Positions 32,048-41,750 of a DNA stretch of 44,093 nucleotides are shown here, piece after piece (within the stretch, counting starts at the first letter, position 1; each line of letters begins with the position of its first letter). The translations under genes and the position numbers were made by a program. This DNA comes from GCA-003244245 sp036501085 (GTDB lineage: Bacteria; Actinomycetota; Actinomycetes; Mycobacteriales; Pseudonocardiaceae). Location: contig DASYAZ010000168.1 in assembly GCA_036501085.1 (NCBI GenBank), forward strand, positions 1 to 44,093, in the 5' to 3' direction. Below the pieces are notes generated by a model that was not told the origin of the DNA, did no database searches, and saw nothing but the letters and a program-made list of their open reading frames with translations.

Positions 32048-33937
32048 TCAGGTCGTGATCGCCGCGCGTGCCTTGGCGGTCTTGACGGCCGCGGTGAGGG
32101 TGGTGATGTCGTAGGCGCCGTAATGTCGCCGTCCGTTGATGAAGAACGTGGGTGTCCCCGATACGCCACTCAGTCCGGCGGAGTCGACGTCTTCGGCGAT
32201 TCGGGCAACGTGGGTATGCCTGCGCAGCTCGTCGCGAAATCGTTCGACGTCAAGGCCGAGGTTGCCCGCATAGCCGTTCAGATCGGTCGGCCGCAAATCC
32301 TGTTGATGGTCCAGCAGCAGGTCGTGCATCCGCCAGAACTCGCCTTGGCTGGCCGCGGCCTCGGCGGCTTCGGCCGCCAGCTGTGCCCGCGGGTGGACGT
32401 CGGTGAGTGGAAGGTGCCGCCAGACGTAGCGCACCTCGCCGAAGTCGGCGAGCAGTTCACGCAGGACCGGTTCCGCCTGACCGCAGTAGGGGCACTCGAA
32501 GTCGCCATACTCGACCACGGTCACCAGCGCCTCAGCCGGACCGCGGATGTGATCGCGATCCGGATCGACCGGCTCGACCAGGTCGATGAGGCCCTCCGAG
32601 GTACCCAGCAGGGCTCGGGTTCGCCGCCGGGGCGGGAGCAGCGCGGTGATGCCGAAGACGGCCCAGGCCGCCGCGGATGCGCACAGCGCGGCGGACAGCA
32701 CGCCGAGCTTGGCCTCCTGCAGCTGGGCGCCGGCAAAGGCGAGGGTGGCGATCAACAGGGACACGGTGAAGCCGATACCGGCGATCGCGCCGCCACCGGC
32801 GACCGCGGCCCAGCCGACAGGGGGTGGCAGCTGGGCCCGGTTCAGCCGGGTGACGAGCCACGAGCTGCCGATGATGCCGATCGGTTTGCCCGCGACGTAT
32901 CCGAGCAGGATTCCCAGGGTGATGGGCGAGGTGTAGGCGTGCGAGAGGAACTGGCCGTTGATCGGGATGCCTGCGTTGGCCAGCGCGAACAGCGGCACGA
33001 TCAGGTAGCTGGTCCAGGGGTGGTAGAGCTGCAGAAATCGCTCGTTGGGTGAGAGCGCCGAGGCCAGCCCGGTGCTTGCCGAGCGGGCGAGTTCGGGCGT
33101 CGGCTGCTCGCGGAAGAGCCGGAACAGGCCCGTCGCTCGCTCGAGGTCATCGCGCGCGGGTGGGTAGGCGAAGGTCAGCAGGCCCATCACCAGGCCGACC
33201 GCAACGGGTTCGACACCGGAGGACAACAGCGCCAACCACGCGGCCGCGCCGAGGAGCGCGTAGACGAGGCCCTGCCGGATCCGTCGGGCCCGGACGACCA
33301 GGATCACCCCGAAGATCGCCAGCGCAATGATGAGCGGCCACAGCGCGACGGGCCCGCTGTAGACCGTCGCGATCACGGCGAGCGCCACGACGTCGTCGAC
33401 GACCACGACGGTGAGCAGGAAGGCCCGCACGCTGTCCGGGAGCCGCCGCCCGACCAGCGCGAGCAAGCCGAGTGCGAACGCCGTGTCCGTCGACATCGCG
33501 ACGCCCCAGCCATGCGCCGACGGGTGCCCCGCGTTCACCGCCAAATAGATCGCGACCGGCACGACCATCCCGGCGATACCGGCAGCCAGTGGGAGTGCGA
33601 CCCGCCTCCGCTCGCGCAACTCGCCCATGTCGAACTCTCGGCGTGCCTCCAGCCCGATGATGAAGAAGAAGAACGTCATCAGCCCGCTGTTCACCCATTC
33701 CCGAAGGGTCTGGGACACGCCAGAACCTCCGAGGCGGATCGACAGCGGCATCCGCCACACCGACTCATACGACGCCACATCAATGTTCGCCCAGGCCAGC
33801 GCGATCAGGGTGGCGATCAGCAGGACGGCGGCGCTGCCGGACTCGGTGCGCAGGAAGGCGCGCAGCGGTGTCTCAAGGCTGCGTGCCCACGCCGTCCGCC
33901 CGGTGAAGGGCGCGGCGGAGGCCGCAGATTCGCTCAT
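32048..33937 (-). CDS. nhaA: NhaA Na+/H+ antiporter fused to a DsbA-like domain
   Basis: 629-residue membrane protein. Residues about 1-430 are an NhaA antiporter with GLMTFFFFIIGLEARREF, the AMSTDTAFALG segment and VVVDDVVALAVIA, which holds the two Asp of the ion site. After a linker, residues about 465-629 form a thioredoxin-fold DsbA-like domain with CPYC (482-485), a cis-Pro in GTPTFFING and a helical insertion. The fusion is known from actinobacteria. The topology places the thioredoxin domain near the membrane; its target is unknown. Confidence 0.93.
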   Translation of the reverse strand: MSESAASAAPFTGRTAWARSLETPLRAFLRTESGSAAVLLIATLIALAWANIDVASYESVWRMPLSIRLGGSGVSQTLREWVNSGLMTFFFFIIGLEARREFDMGELRERRRVALPLAAGIAGMVVPVAIYLAVNAGHPSAHGWGVAMSTDTAFALGLLALVGRRLPDSVRAFLLTVVVVDDVVALAVIATVYSGPVALWPLIIALAIFGVILVVRARRIRQGLVYALLGAAAWLALLSSGVEPVAVGLVMGLLTFAYPPARDDLERATGLFRLFREQPTPELARSASTGLASALSPNERFLQLYHPWTSYLIVPLFALANAGIPINGQFLSHAYTSPITLGILLGYVAGKPIGIIGSSWLVTRLNRAQLPPPVGWAAVAGGGAIAGIGFTVSLLIATLAFAGAQLQEAKLGVLSAALCASAAAWAVFGITALLPPRRRTRALLGTSEGLIDLVEPVDPDRDHIRGPAEALVTVVEYGDFECPYCGQAEPVLRELLADFGEVRYVWRHLPLTDVHPRAQLAAEAAEAAASQGEFWRMHDLLLDHQQDLRPTDLNGYAGNLGLDVERFRDELRRHTHVARIAEDVDSAGLSGVSGTPTFFINGRRHYGAYDITTLTAAVKTAKARAAITT

Positions 33938-34159
33938 TGTTCAGCGCTCATGAAAGGCTGGGGCCGGGGATCGCGTTCCACCATGGCCATATTGTTCTCA
34001 CCACTCATATCCGGGCCAAGCCAGTCTTGAGAGTCTTGAGAGTGCAGTCACTTGGCGCTCGCGCGGGCGTTCACCTGCTGCCTACGGTCGCCTCGTGAGC
34101 GCACGTCCATCATTCGGTGGCTCTCGAACCGGCCATTGACCGCAGCTGAGGAGCCCGTC

Positions 34160-34948
34160 ATGGATTTGAACCTCTCCGGCAAGGTCGCCGTCGTCACCGG
34201 CGCCAGCAAGGGGATCGGCCTGGCCATCACCAGGGCGCTGGCAGCCGAGGGGGTGAGCGTGGCCGCGGGAGCCCGCAAGGGTAGCGACGAGCTGTCCGAG
34301 CTCGCCTCGCGATCCGCGGTCCACCCGGTGCTGGTGGACCTGACCACCCCGGAGGGCCCCACCCGGCTCGTCGAGGAGGCGACCCGGGTGTTCGGAGGCC
34401 TGGACATCCTGGTCAACAATGTCGGTGCGGTGCGCCCGCGCCTCGACGGGTTCCTGGCGCTCACCGACGACGACTGGGACTGGGCGCTGAGCATCAACTT
34501 CCTCGCCGCGGTCCGAACCACCCGCGCCGCACTGCCGCACCTGCTCGACCGGGCTCCCGCCACGATCGTCACCGTGAGCTCGGTCAACGCGTTCCTGCCG
34601 GATCCGGCGGTGATCGACTACAGCGCCGCCAAGGGCGCGCTGACCAACTTCTGCAAGTCCCTGTCCAAGGAGTTCGGGCCTCGAGGCGTGCGGGTCAACA
34701 CCGTCAGTCCCGGCCCGGTCGAGACCGATCTGTGGCTCGGCGACGAGGGAGTCGCCGCTACCGTCGCGCGGGCCCGGGACGGCCATCCCGATGAGGTCGC
34801 CAAGCAGGCCGTCGCCGACACGTCGACCGGCCGTTTCACCCACCCGCGGGAGGTCGCCGACCTCGTAGTGCTGCTCGCCAGTGCTCGGGCCGGCAACGTC
34901 ACCGGCACCGACGTCCTCATCGATGGAGGGTTGGTCAAAACTCTGTGA
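34160..34948 (+). CDS. Short-chain dehydrogenase/reductase
   Basis: 262-residue oxidoreductase. NAD(P)-binding TGASKGIG, NNVG, catalytic Ser in VSSVN, the YSAAK Tyr/Lys pair and VSPGPVETDLW are all present. A GAGGAG site decides for ATG 34160. Its TGA overlaps the GTG of a DHA2 efflux transporter, so the two are translationally coupled. They may detoxify and export a compound together. No TetR or MarR regulator is adjacent. Confidence 0.92.
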   Translation: MDLNLSGKVAVVTGASKGIGLAITRALAAEGVSVAAGARKGSDELSELASRSAVHPVLVDLTTPEGPTRLVEEATRVFGGLDILVNNVGAVRPRLDGFLALTDDDWDWALSINFLAAVRTTRAALPHLLDRAPATIVTVSSVNAFLPDPAVIDYSAAKGALTNFCKSLSKEFGPRGVRVNTVSPGPVETDLWLGDEGVAATVARARDGHPDEVAKQAVADTSTGRFTHPREVADLVVLLASARAGNVTGTDVLIDGGLVKTL

Positions 34949-36441
34949 CTCGACCGGGCGTGGGACAAGTGCCGGCGCCGTTGGCTTTGTCCTCACCAGG
35001 GGGGCGCTGGCTGGTCGTCGCCGCGGCTCTGGGCTCGGGAGTGGCATTCCTGGATGGGTCCGTGGTGAACGTGGCTCTGCCGGCCATCGGTCGCGAGCTT
35101 GGTGGCGGGTTCTCGGTTCTGCAGTGGGTGCTCGATGGGTACCTGCTCAGCCTCAGCGCGCTGTTGCTGTTGGGCGGTGCGCTGGGCGACCGTTACGGGC
35201 GGCGACGGGTGTTCCTGGTGGGGCTGGCGATGTTCACGGTGGCCTCCCTGGGCTGCGGCCTGGCGCCGAGCGGCGCCGTCCTGATCCTGGCCCGGCTGGT
35301 GCAGGGTTTCGGGGGTGCGCTGTTGATTCCCGGCAGCATGGCGCTGATCAATACCTCGATCCGGGAGCAGGACCGGGGTCGAGCGATCGGCATGTGGGCC
35401 GGTTTGAGCGGGGTGGCCTCGGCGCTGGGGCCGTTTGTGGGTGGATGGCTCGTCGATTCGGCATCGTGGCGGTGGGTGTTTTTCATCAATGTGCCACTCG
35501 CCGCCATAGCACTGATGGTCACGGTGCGCCATGTGCCCGAGAGCCGCGACCCTACCCCGGCTGGGCGTCTGGACCTCGCCGGTGCGGGCAGCGTGACTCT
35601 CGGCCTCGCCGGGATCATCTATGCGCTGATCGAGGCGCCGGTGCGGGGCTGGACACCGCTCACCGTGACGGCAGCCGTCGTGGGGGCGGTGGCACTGGCT
35701 GGTTTCCCGTTGATCGAACACCGGCAATCCGCACCACTCATCCCGCCGTCGTTGTTCCGCTCGGCGCAGTTCACCGGGGCGAACCTGGTGACGCTCGCGG
35801 TCTACACCGCATTGGGCGGGGCGCTGTTCCTGCTCGCACTGCAACTGCAGCAAACGCTGGGTTACTCCGCACAGGCGGCCGGGCTCTCCTTCCTTCCCTT
35901 CACTGTGATTATGTTGCTGCTCTCCAGCCGGATCGGAGCACTGGGCCAGCGCATCGGACCCCGCTGGCTCATGACCATCGGACCGCTGGTGGCCGGTACC
36001 GGGCTCGCGCTGCTGGCCCGTGCCGTGCCCGGCGCGAGTTATCTCGGTGGCGTACTGCCCGGCATCGCCGTATTCGGTCTGGGCATGGCCATCACCGTGG
36101 CCCCACTAACCTCCACGGTGCTCGCTTCCGTGGAGGAGGAACACGTTGGCGCTGCCTCCGGGGCCAACAACGCCATCTCCCGGATCGCCAGCCTGCTCGC
36201 CGTCGCCGTTCTCCCGCTCGCCGCCGGACTCGACAACAGCGGCACTGCCCCACTCGGACCTGGTTTCGCCCGCGCGATGCTCATCTCCGCAGTGCTATGC
36301 GGCCTCGGTGGCATCACCGCCCTGTTCACGATCAAGCAGCGAATACCGGTGCGGCTGCACACAATGCCCGGGCTCACCCAGCCATGCCAGCAGCCCTCCA
36401 CCCGCACACCGCAGGCCGGCGGTCCGTCGCCGGCATCCTGA
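34945..36441 (+). CDS. MFS multidrug efflux transporter (DHA2, 14 TM)
   Basis: 498-residue membrane protein with about 14 hydrophobic segments. DHA2 signatures are FLDGSVVNVALPAIGREL (helix 1), WVLDGYLLSLSAL, GDRYGRRR, and the antiporter motif C in GLSGVASALGPFVGGWL. The C-terminus is a short hydrophilic tail. GTG 34945 overlaps the SDR stop. Likely drug or metabolite/proton antiporter working with the SDR product. Confidence 0.92.
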   Translation: MTRPGVGQVPAPLALSSPGGRWLVVAAALGSGVAFLDGSVVNVALPAIGRELGGGFSVLQWVLDGYLLSLSALLLLGGALGDRYGRRRVFLVGLAMFTVASLGCGLAPSGAVLILARLVQGFGGALLIPGSMALINTSIREQDRGRAIGMWAGLSGVASALGPFVGGWLVDSASWRWVFFINVPLAAIALMVTVRHVPESRDPTPAGRLDLAGAGSVTLGLAGIIYALIEAPVRGWTPLTVTAAVVGAVALAGFPLIEHRQSAPLIPPSLFRSAQFTGANLVTLAVYTALGGALFLLALQLQQTLGYSAQAAGLSFLPFTVIMLLLSSRIGALGQRIGPRWLMTIGPLVAGTGLALLARAVPGASYLGGVLPGIAVFGLGMAITVAPLTSTVLASVEEEHVGAASGANNAISRIASLLAVAVLPLAAGLDNSGTAPLGPGFARAMLISAVLCGLGGITALFTIKQRIPVRLHTMPGLTQPCQQPSTRTPQAGGPSPAS

Positions 36442-36521
36442 CCCCTGACCGCGGTGCGCGTGTCAGTGCTGGACACGGTGCGGCCGCCGATTGTCGGGTG
36501 CTTACCGAGTGGGGTCCGGGA

Positions 36522-36833
36522 TCACCGATCCTGGTCATCACCGGATGAGGATGCCGTCGGGCGACCGCTTGCCGGCCGGCCGGGGTGCTGCGGTCGAGGA
36601 CGATGGTTGCTGATCAAGTCGCGCTGGCAGGCGCGGTAGCCGTCAGGGTTAGGGGGGTGGTCGTCTCCGAGCCATCCGCATCCGCAGCGGGCCACGTAGG
36701 CGATGAAGGTTCGTTCAGCGCATCGTGTGATGTCGGTCCAGGTGTCGCTCAGGACGCCGTCTCGGTAGCGGCCGGCGACGTAGCCACGGTGGGTTTCGGC
36801 GTGGTCATCAGTCTCCGTGCCGATACACCCCAT
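36522..36833 (-). CDS. Small Cys-containing conserved protein
   Basis: 103-residue protein with YVARCGCGWLGDDHPPNPDG followed by RACQRDL, a pattern I recognise from small actinobacterial proteins of unknown role. CGCGW could be a metal knuckle. ATG 36833 is preferred; no ribosome site, so a leaderless transcript is likely. The last about 25 residues are Pro/Arg-rich and poorly defined. It is convergent with the DHA2 gene. Confidence 0.6.
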   Translation of the reverse strand: MGCIGTETDDHAETHRGYVAGRYRDGVLSDTWTDITRCAERTFIAYVARCGCGWLGDDHPPNPDGYRACQRDLISNHRPRPQHPGRPASGRPTASSSGDDQDR

Positions 36834-37506
36834 AGACAAACTATGGCGACCACGGTGAAGGAGAGGCAACGGTCGGCCACAGACGGGTTACGGCGAGGAG
36901 TCGATTGGGGGTATGCCAGAGCACTGGCCCCGGTCGCCCAGCTGGCACCCGCCGGGGCAGCTGGAGGCTCGCCGAGGAGCTTGGGGTGCCTGTGGGCGGC
37001 GTGGTTGTCGCAGAGAATGTGCCGTTCGTTGGGCGATTACATCGATCGAGAAGAGTACTCGCACTTCATGAGGCTTGTTGTACGCTTGCGAAGCACTCAT
37101 TTATTTCTCACTTTACGCGGCAGTCTGCCCGCATTCAGTCGAGGTTCACGTTGCGACGAGCCGCACGGCAGCCAGTGTATCTCGGACGAGAATTCTGTCG
37201 TAGGGAGAAAAGCATTGATGAGGAGTCGTCGAACGGAAGGTGGCCAACTCATGACCAATAGAATACGCTGGTCCGTTTGAGTGGTTAGGTCCGGTTCGGG
37301 TTACGCGTGGACGTTTGGGCGCGATTGATTTGTTGTGACAGGCTCCGCATAGTCTGATCATGTTTTCTGGGGCCGCGAGCCTGTGGAGTGGTGCTGGGTG
37401 GCAGAAATGATCCTGCAGTGTGATCTGCGGGTCATGTCGTCGCGACAGAATTCCGTCTCCGGTTCATCTCCGGTTGCCCCGGCGTTATTTCTATTAGGAG
37501 GAATGG
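36834..37506. other. Gap of about 670 bases
   Basis: Contains frames that look like decayed coding DNA (ELGVPVGGVVVAEN at about 36981-37022 resembles a helix-turn-helix) but no intact gene. ATCTCCGGTT-type direct repeats lie near 37448-37475. The AGGAGG site at 37496-37501 belongs to the glycine-rich gene. Confidence 0.35.
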
Positions 37507-37860
37507 ATGTTCGACGCACTGAGCACGGCAGAGCTTGACGGTCAGTACCTGGAGTTGCTCCCAGCACGCACGGTGCTCTCGACGGTCGGCGGCAACGTCA
37601 CCGGTGGCAACGGAGGCGCTGGCGGCCACGGCGGTAATGGGGGTGCCGGCGGCGCCGGCGGCCACGGCGGAAATGGCGGCAATGGCACAGGTGGCACCGG
37701 AACCATCTCCGGCAACACCGTTTCCGGCGCCGGCAGCACCATGACCAACTCGGCCGGTAACGGCTTCGGTGGTGACGGCGGCAATGCCAACGGTGGAGCC
37801 GGCGGGGCCGGCGGAAACGCCCCCGGTGGTCCCGGCGGCGGGATCTTCTTCTTCGGCTGA
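37507..37860 (+). CDS. Glycine-rich protein with ELLPARTVLS N-terminal motif
   Basis: 117-residue protein. The first 26 residues, including LDGQYLELLPARTVLS, form a conserved-looking segment I have seen at the start of short actinobacterial proteins. It is followed by Gly/Asn repeats (GGNGGAGGHGG type) and ends in GGGIFFFG. No signal peptide or Cys. An AGGAGG site six bases before ATG 37507 indicates strong translation. DNA shows imperfect repeats of GGCGGCCACGGCGG. A perfect 32-base palindrome follows as terminator. It could be a surface, coat or peptide-precursor protein; function unknown. Confidence 0.75.
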   Translation: MFDALSTAELDGQYLELLPARTVLSTVGGNVTGGNGGAGGHGGNGGAGGAGGHGGNGGNGTGGTGTISGNTVSGAGSTMTNSAGNGFGGDGGNANGGAGGAGGNAPGGPGGGIFFFG

Positions 37861-37896
37861 GCGGTCACGCCCTCGTCTGACATGCTCCTTGACTGA

Positions 37897-37928
37897 GGAG
37901 GGGGTGGCCGGATCCGGCCACCCCCTCC
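37897..37928 (+). terminator. Perfect 32-base palindromic terminator
   Basis: GGAGGGGGTGGCCGGA and its exact complement lie back to back 36 bases after the glycine-rich gene. It would fold into a very GC-rich hairpin. Confidence 0.75.
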
Positions 37929-38024
37929 CGGCGTTCTCTCTGTCCGCGCCGGCCCGGCAGTTGGCCGGCGAGGACATCCCGGCTGACGAGCCACTGCTGC
38001 GGACCAAGGCCCGCACCCAGCAGG

Positions 38025-38567
38025 TCATGTCGATGCAGCGCTTGGTCTCCGGAGCAGCCGAATGATCAGGTACACGACGATGACCACGTTGAGCACCAGT
38101 CCGCCCACCTTGAGGCCGGTGGGATGCTTGGAGAGCTCTTGCACCTCAGGGATGAGGAGCAACGCCGTCGACACGATGGTCAGATATTCGCCCCACCGCC
38201 GGCGACGGAACAGACCATAGCTCTCCACCGCCTCCAACAACCCGTATCCCACGGCAATTACCCCGTCCCGCAGCGCCTGCCGTGGTCCGAACCCACCCAA
38301 CCCTGAAATCAGCCGGCCGGTCTCGTTGCGACTGGGATCAAGCCCGGCCTGCTCAGCGAAACGACGCGCTAGACCAGCCCAGTCAGCGTGCACATGCGTT
38401 AACAGGATCGCACCGACACCGACCAGAACAACAGCACGAAGCGCCCGCTCCACCGCGAACACCGGCAACAACCAACTCCGGTCCCGGTTCCCTTCCCCCC
38501 GAGCAGACTGCCCAGACACAGCCGCCCCACCTGAGCGACCCGCCGCCGATCCCATCACCCTCCTCAC
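38025..38567 (-). CDS. DUF2127 membrane protein
   Basis: 180-residue membrane protein. The DUF2127 hallmarks are ERALRAVVLVGVGAILL, YGLLEAVESYGLFRRRRWGEYL, and PEVQELSKHPTGLKVGGLVL, with four hydrophobic segments in all. The N-terminal 30 residues are Ser/Gly-rich. Starts at GTG 38567 or ATG 38555 are both possible; a GAGGAGG sequence lies between them. Function unknown; monocistronic and convergent with the glycine-rich gene. Confidence 0.85.
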   Translation of the reverse strand: MRRVMGSAAGRSGGAAVSGQSARGEGNRDRSWLLPVFAVERALRAVVLVGVGAILLTHVHADWAGLARRFAEQAGLDPSRNETGRLISGLGGFGPRQALRDGVIAVGYGLLEAVESYGLFRRRRWGEYLTIVSTALLLIPEVQELSKHPTGLKVGGLVLNVVIVVYLIIRLLRRPSAAST

Positions 38568-39459
38568 CCCACTCCACGCGCGAGACCTATACCATCACCA
38601 ACACGCACAAAGAGTAGAGAAACCAAGCGCAGGCCAGCTCCTAAAAATGAATAACGTGGTTCTCTGCAGTGTGCCCTTGGCCGTCGCTGCGTGCACTGAG
38701 CGTTCACTGAGCGTGCGCCACCGAGGAAACCCGAACCTCAGCCCCCACCCAAGCTCCAGCCAAACGCGGCCGTCCACCGCGCCCGCAGGGGCCGGCCCGC
38801 GCGAGCACAGCCGCCAGGCCGCGCACCGCAAGCAGGACGGCCCCTGCGGGTAGGGAGTCAGGGTCAGCATGCCCATCTCTGCGGACATTTGCCGTCGTCT
38901 CAGGGTGATAGAGACAGGTCGGCCGGTCGTGGTTGTAGCAGCCTCGGCGCCGCGATTGCCGTGATCATTGCAGCGCTGTACCATCCAGATCTCCTATATA
39001 CGTTCGCTGCCCGCGCGTTGGTGATCGCGATTTCGCGGAAATTCTCTACTTCAATCATCAGCGTTACCAAAATTGTCATGATCTGATCACTCTTGTTACC
39101 TCTACGATCCCTGGCGGGTACATGCGTGTCGGCTGCCTGGCGGGCCATACAATGAACAACTATCTTTCCGAGGAGATGAGCTTAAGGGCTTGATTTGCCC
39201 GCTGCTGATCGCAGCAGGCCGTCAGGTTGGCGCTCGCAAGGAGGACGCTTCGTCATCCTTGCCAAATCGGCCGCGTACGGGTCCACTCGCGGGAGGTCGC
39301 CGGCTACCCCGACCTGTATTCACGCACGCCCCGCCCATGTGGGCTTGATGGGTCTACAGTGGTGAGATTGTTTGATCGACGGCTCAGGCAGGTGCTCTGC
39401 CCGCCCAGTGCCCGGTGCAGCATCCCGCAACTGATCCTACCGATTGGTGGCAGATCGTT
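38568..39459. other. About 890-base gap with AT-rich patches and one inverted repeat
   Basis: No gene recognised. CCCGCAGGGGCC (38782-38793) and its exact complement (38839-38850) form a 12-bp stem over 45 bases. The AT-rich part at about 38975-39100 contrasts with the surroundings. The GAF-ANTAR promoter should lie near the right end. Confidence 0.45.
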
Positions 39460-40257
39460 ATGAGTGAGCCCTCCGCATCGGAGGTGCAGTCCACCTGCTT
39501 GCGCGATGTTGCGATGATGTTCGATGATCTTGGCCGACAAATCAACTCGACTAATCCGGGATCGGTGTTCAATGCACTGACCCAGGTGGCGGTCCAACGG
39601 GTGCCCGGTACGAACGCGGCGAGCATCACGGTGTATCGACATGGGCAATTCAAGACAGTCTCGGCCACCGATGACCGTGCGCGGCAGGCTGATGCCATCC
39701 AATACGAGCTGGGCTCCGGGCCTTGTGTAGACGCCATCGTCGAGGAAACGCTCTACCGACCCGTGGACCTGCGCCAGGATAGCAGGTGGCCGGAGTACGG
39801 CACTCGGGTGCACAAGGAGTTCGGGTGGACGAGCATGCTCTCCTTTCGGTTGTTCCCTGAGCTGGCGACGGTCAAGCTGATTGCTGGATTGAACCTGTAC
39901 GCCGAGCGACCGCACGCATTCGTTGGCTCGGCCACCCGGGTCGGCTTACTACTGGCCACTCATGGCGCGATGGCGGTCGCGGCCGATGTGAACCGTGACC
40001 AGGCAGAAAACCTGAAGCGAGCGCTGGGCAATAGTCGTGAGATCGGGGTGGCGGTCGGTGTGCTGATGGCTCGCCACCAGCACACTCGGGAGCACGCCTT
40101 CGACCTGTTGAGAGTGGCCAGCCAGCACTTGAACCGCAAGCTGCGCGAGATCGCTGTCGAGGTCGGTGATACTGGCATGCTGCCGGAAGGGCTGGTGGCC
40201 GGCTGGACCCATCCGCCCCACCTCGGCCGCCGCGGGCAACGCCTTGAAGAAAATTGA
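39460..40257 (+). CDS. GAF-ANTAR RNA-binding antiterminator
   Basis: 265-residue protein. A GAF domain (about 25-175) includes ASITVYRHGQFKTVSATDD, GSGPCVDAI and LNLYAERPHAF. The C-terminal ANTAR domain (about 190-245) shows LKRALGNSREIGVAVGVLMARH and AFDLLRVASQHLNRKLREIA. ANTAR proteins bind paired hexaloop RNA hairpins to prevent termination. The sensed ligand is unknown and no target hairpin pair was identified beside it. ATG 39460 is chosen because it starts the conserved region. Confidence 0.9.
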   Translation: MSEPSASEVQSTCLRDVAMMFDDLGRQINSTNPGSVFNALTQVAVQRVPGTNAASITVYRHGQFKTVSATDDRARQADAIQYELGSGPCVDAIVEETLYRPVDLRQDSRWPEYGTRVHKEFGWTSMLSFRLFPELATVKLIAGLNLYAERPHAFVGSATRVGLLLATHGAMAVAADVNRDQAENLKRALGNSREIGVAVGVLMARHQHTREHAFDLLRVASQHLNRKLREIAVEVGDTGMLPEGLVAGWTHPPHLGRRGQRLEEN

Positions 40258-40322
40258 AATGCTTACTTGGTAGGTCACGTCCGACGGAGTGGTGTATGGG
40301 ATAACCCCGCGTGATCCGGTGG

Positions 40323-41095
40323 TTATTTTAGGCGGTCCAGTGGTTGGGTTGTCACGGTCGGCTCGCTGGTTGCGGGCTGGGGTTCGGGTGTGACGATGCG
40401 GATTCTGCTTTTGGCGAGGAGTTCTAGGCTCATGTAGCGGCGGCCTTCGGTCCATTCGTCGCTTTGCTCGGCCAGTACGGCGCCGACCAGGCGAATAAGC
40501 GAGAGACGGCCAGGGACGATGCCGACGACGTCGGTGCGCCGGCGGATCTCTTTGTTCAATCGCTCCTGGGGGTTGTTGGACCAGATCTGGCGCCAGATCC
40601 CGCGGGGATAGGCGGTGAAGGCCAGCAGCTCATCCCGGGCGGCCTCGAGATGCTCGGCCGCGTCGGGATACTTCTCCGTCAGGCCGGCCACGACGCGGTC
40701 GAACTGCGCGGCCGCGGCGTCGGCCTGGTCGAAGATGGTGCGCACGGGGTCGCGACGTGTCCCTGAGCCGACTCGGGGACCCTGGTGAGCAAATTGCGCA
40801 GGTAGTGGGTCCGACAGCGCGGCCAGCCCGCGCCGGGCAGCGCCGCGTCGATTGCGGCCACCAGCCCCGGATGGGCATCGGAGATGACCAGCTGCACGCC
40901 CGAAGGACCCCGGGCGACCAGACCACGCATAAACGCCAGCCACCCCGCGCCGTCCTCGGCCGAGGCGACATCCAGGCCCAGGATCTCCCGGTGCCCATCG
41001 GCGTTGACCCCGATGGCGACAAGGGCGTGCACACTGACCACGCTCCCCCCGACGTGTCGAGACCCTCAGCAGGTAGGCGGTCGCGACCACCCTGA
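40323..41095 (-). mobile_element. Decayed IS256-family (Mutator) transposase
   Basis: The C-terminal half of an IS256-type transposase is present. One frame has VSVHALVAIGVNADGHREIL, VISDAHPGLVAAI and HYLRNLLTRVP, with one catalytic Asp (SDAHPG). The next frame has VRTIFDQADAA, IWRQIWSNNPQERLNKEI with the catalytic Glu, and LIRLVGAVLAEQSDEW. The frames are separated by an indel at the G4 run 40746-40749. The N-terminal half with the first Asp is missing beyond about 41095. No clear terminal repeats were found. Inactive. Confidence 0.85.
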
Positions 41096-41261
41096 CCAGC
41101 GCCGTGTGAATCGCGTGGGGTCCGTGCCGTCACACAGGCTCCCAGTTCGACGGAACTCTGGCTTGTCAGTACTCTGGGATAAGCGCGACGCATCACGCCC
41201 CCGGCAGTGGGGGTATGCCTCCGTTCATTTGTGCTGCGGCGTAGGGGAGAGCATACCGTCA

Positions 41262-41750
41262 ATGACGACCACCAAAGATCCGTCCGGTGATCAAGCGGAC
41301 GCGTTACCCGCTGACACCACCAATCCCTCCGACCCACCGCACACAGCTGACCTGAATGGCGACAAAATAGCCAACGGTCGCCCACCGTACGCCCCCGAGC
41401 ATCTGCTTGAGTTGACAGTGCAGAGTCCCATGGTGGGGATATGCGTAGCCACGATAGAAGGCGAGCTGGATGCGCTGTCCGCGCCTCTGCTCGATACACG
41501 CATCCAGGAACAGCTCGCCGCTGCCCCCACCCACCTCATCCTGGACCTACAATCGGTGCGCTTCTTAGGCTCCAACGGACTGACTAGCCTGCTACATGCC
41601 CGCGAACTCGCACAGACCGTCGGGACCCAACTGCATCTCGCCGGCGTGGTCACCCGCGTTGTAGCACGCGCGTTACAAGTCACCGGATTGGTAGAGCTCT
41701 TCGATACCTACCCCACTGTGAACGATGCTCTGGGGGCACTGGTGGACTGA
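41262..41750 (+). CDS. STAS-domain anti-sigma factor antagonist, second copy
   Basis: 162-residue protein with a disordered N-terminus (about 1-50) and a STAS domain: GICVATIEGELDALSAPL, LILDLQSVRFLGSNGLTSLL (phosphorylatable Ser in LGSNG) and GVVTRVVARALQVTGL. ATG 41262 starts it; a weak GGGGAGAG site lies upstream. Longer than most RsbV-like proteins because of its N-terminal extension. Confidence 0.87.
   Translation: MTTTKDPSGDQADALPADTTNPSDPPHTADLNGDKIANGRPPYAPEHLLELTVQSPMVGICVATIEGELDALSAPLLDTRIQEQLAAAPTHLILDLQSVRFLGSNGLTSLLHARELAQTVGTQLHLAGVVTRVVARALQVTGLVELFDTYPTVNDALGALVD

Noticed and set aside
36905..37261. Plus-strand frame containing ELGVPVGGVVVAEN, HTH-like
   Set aside because: The rest of the frame is Arg/Cys/His-rich without fold features. 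It may be a decayed regulator, but I could not show it.
38782..38850. Inverted repeat as a mobile-element terminus
   Set aside because: No target duplication or transposase is associated; it is most simply a hairpin in a gap.
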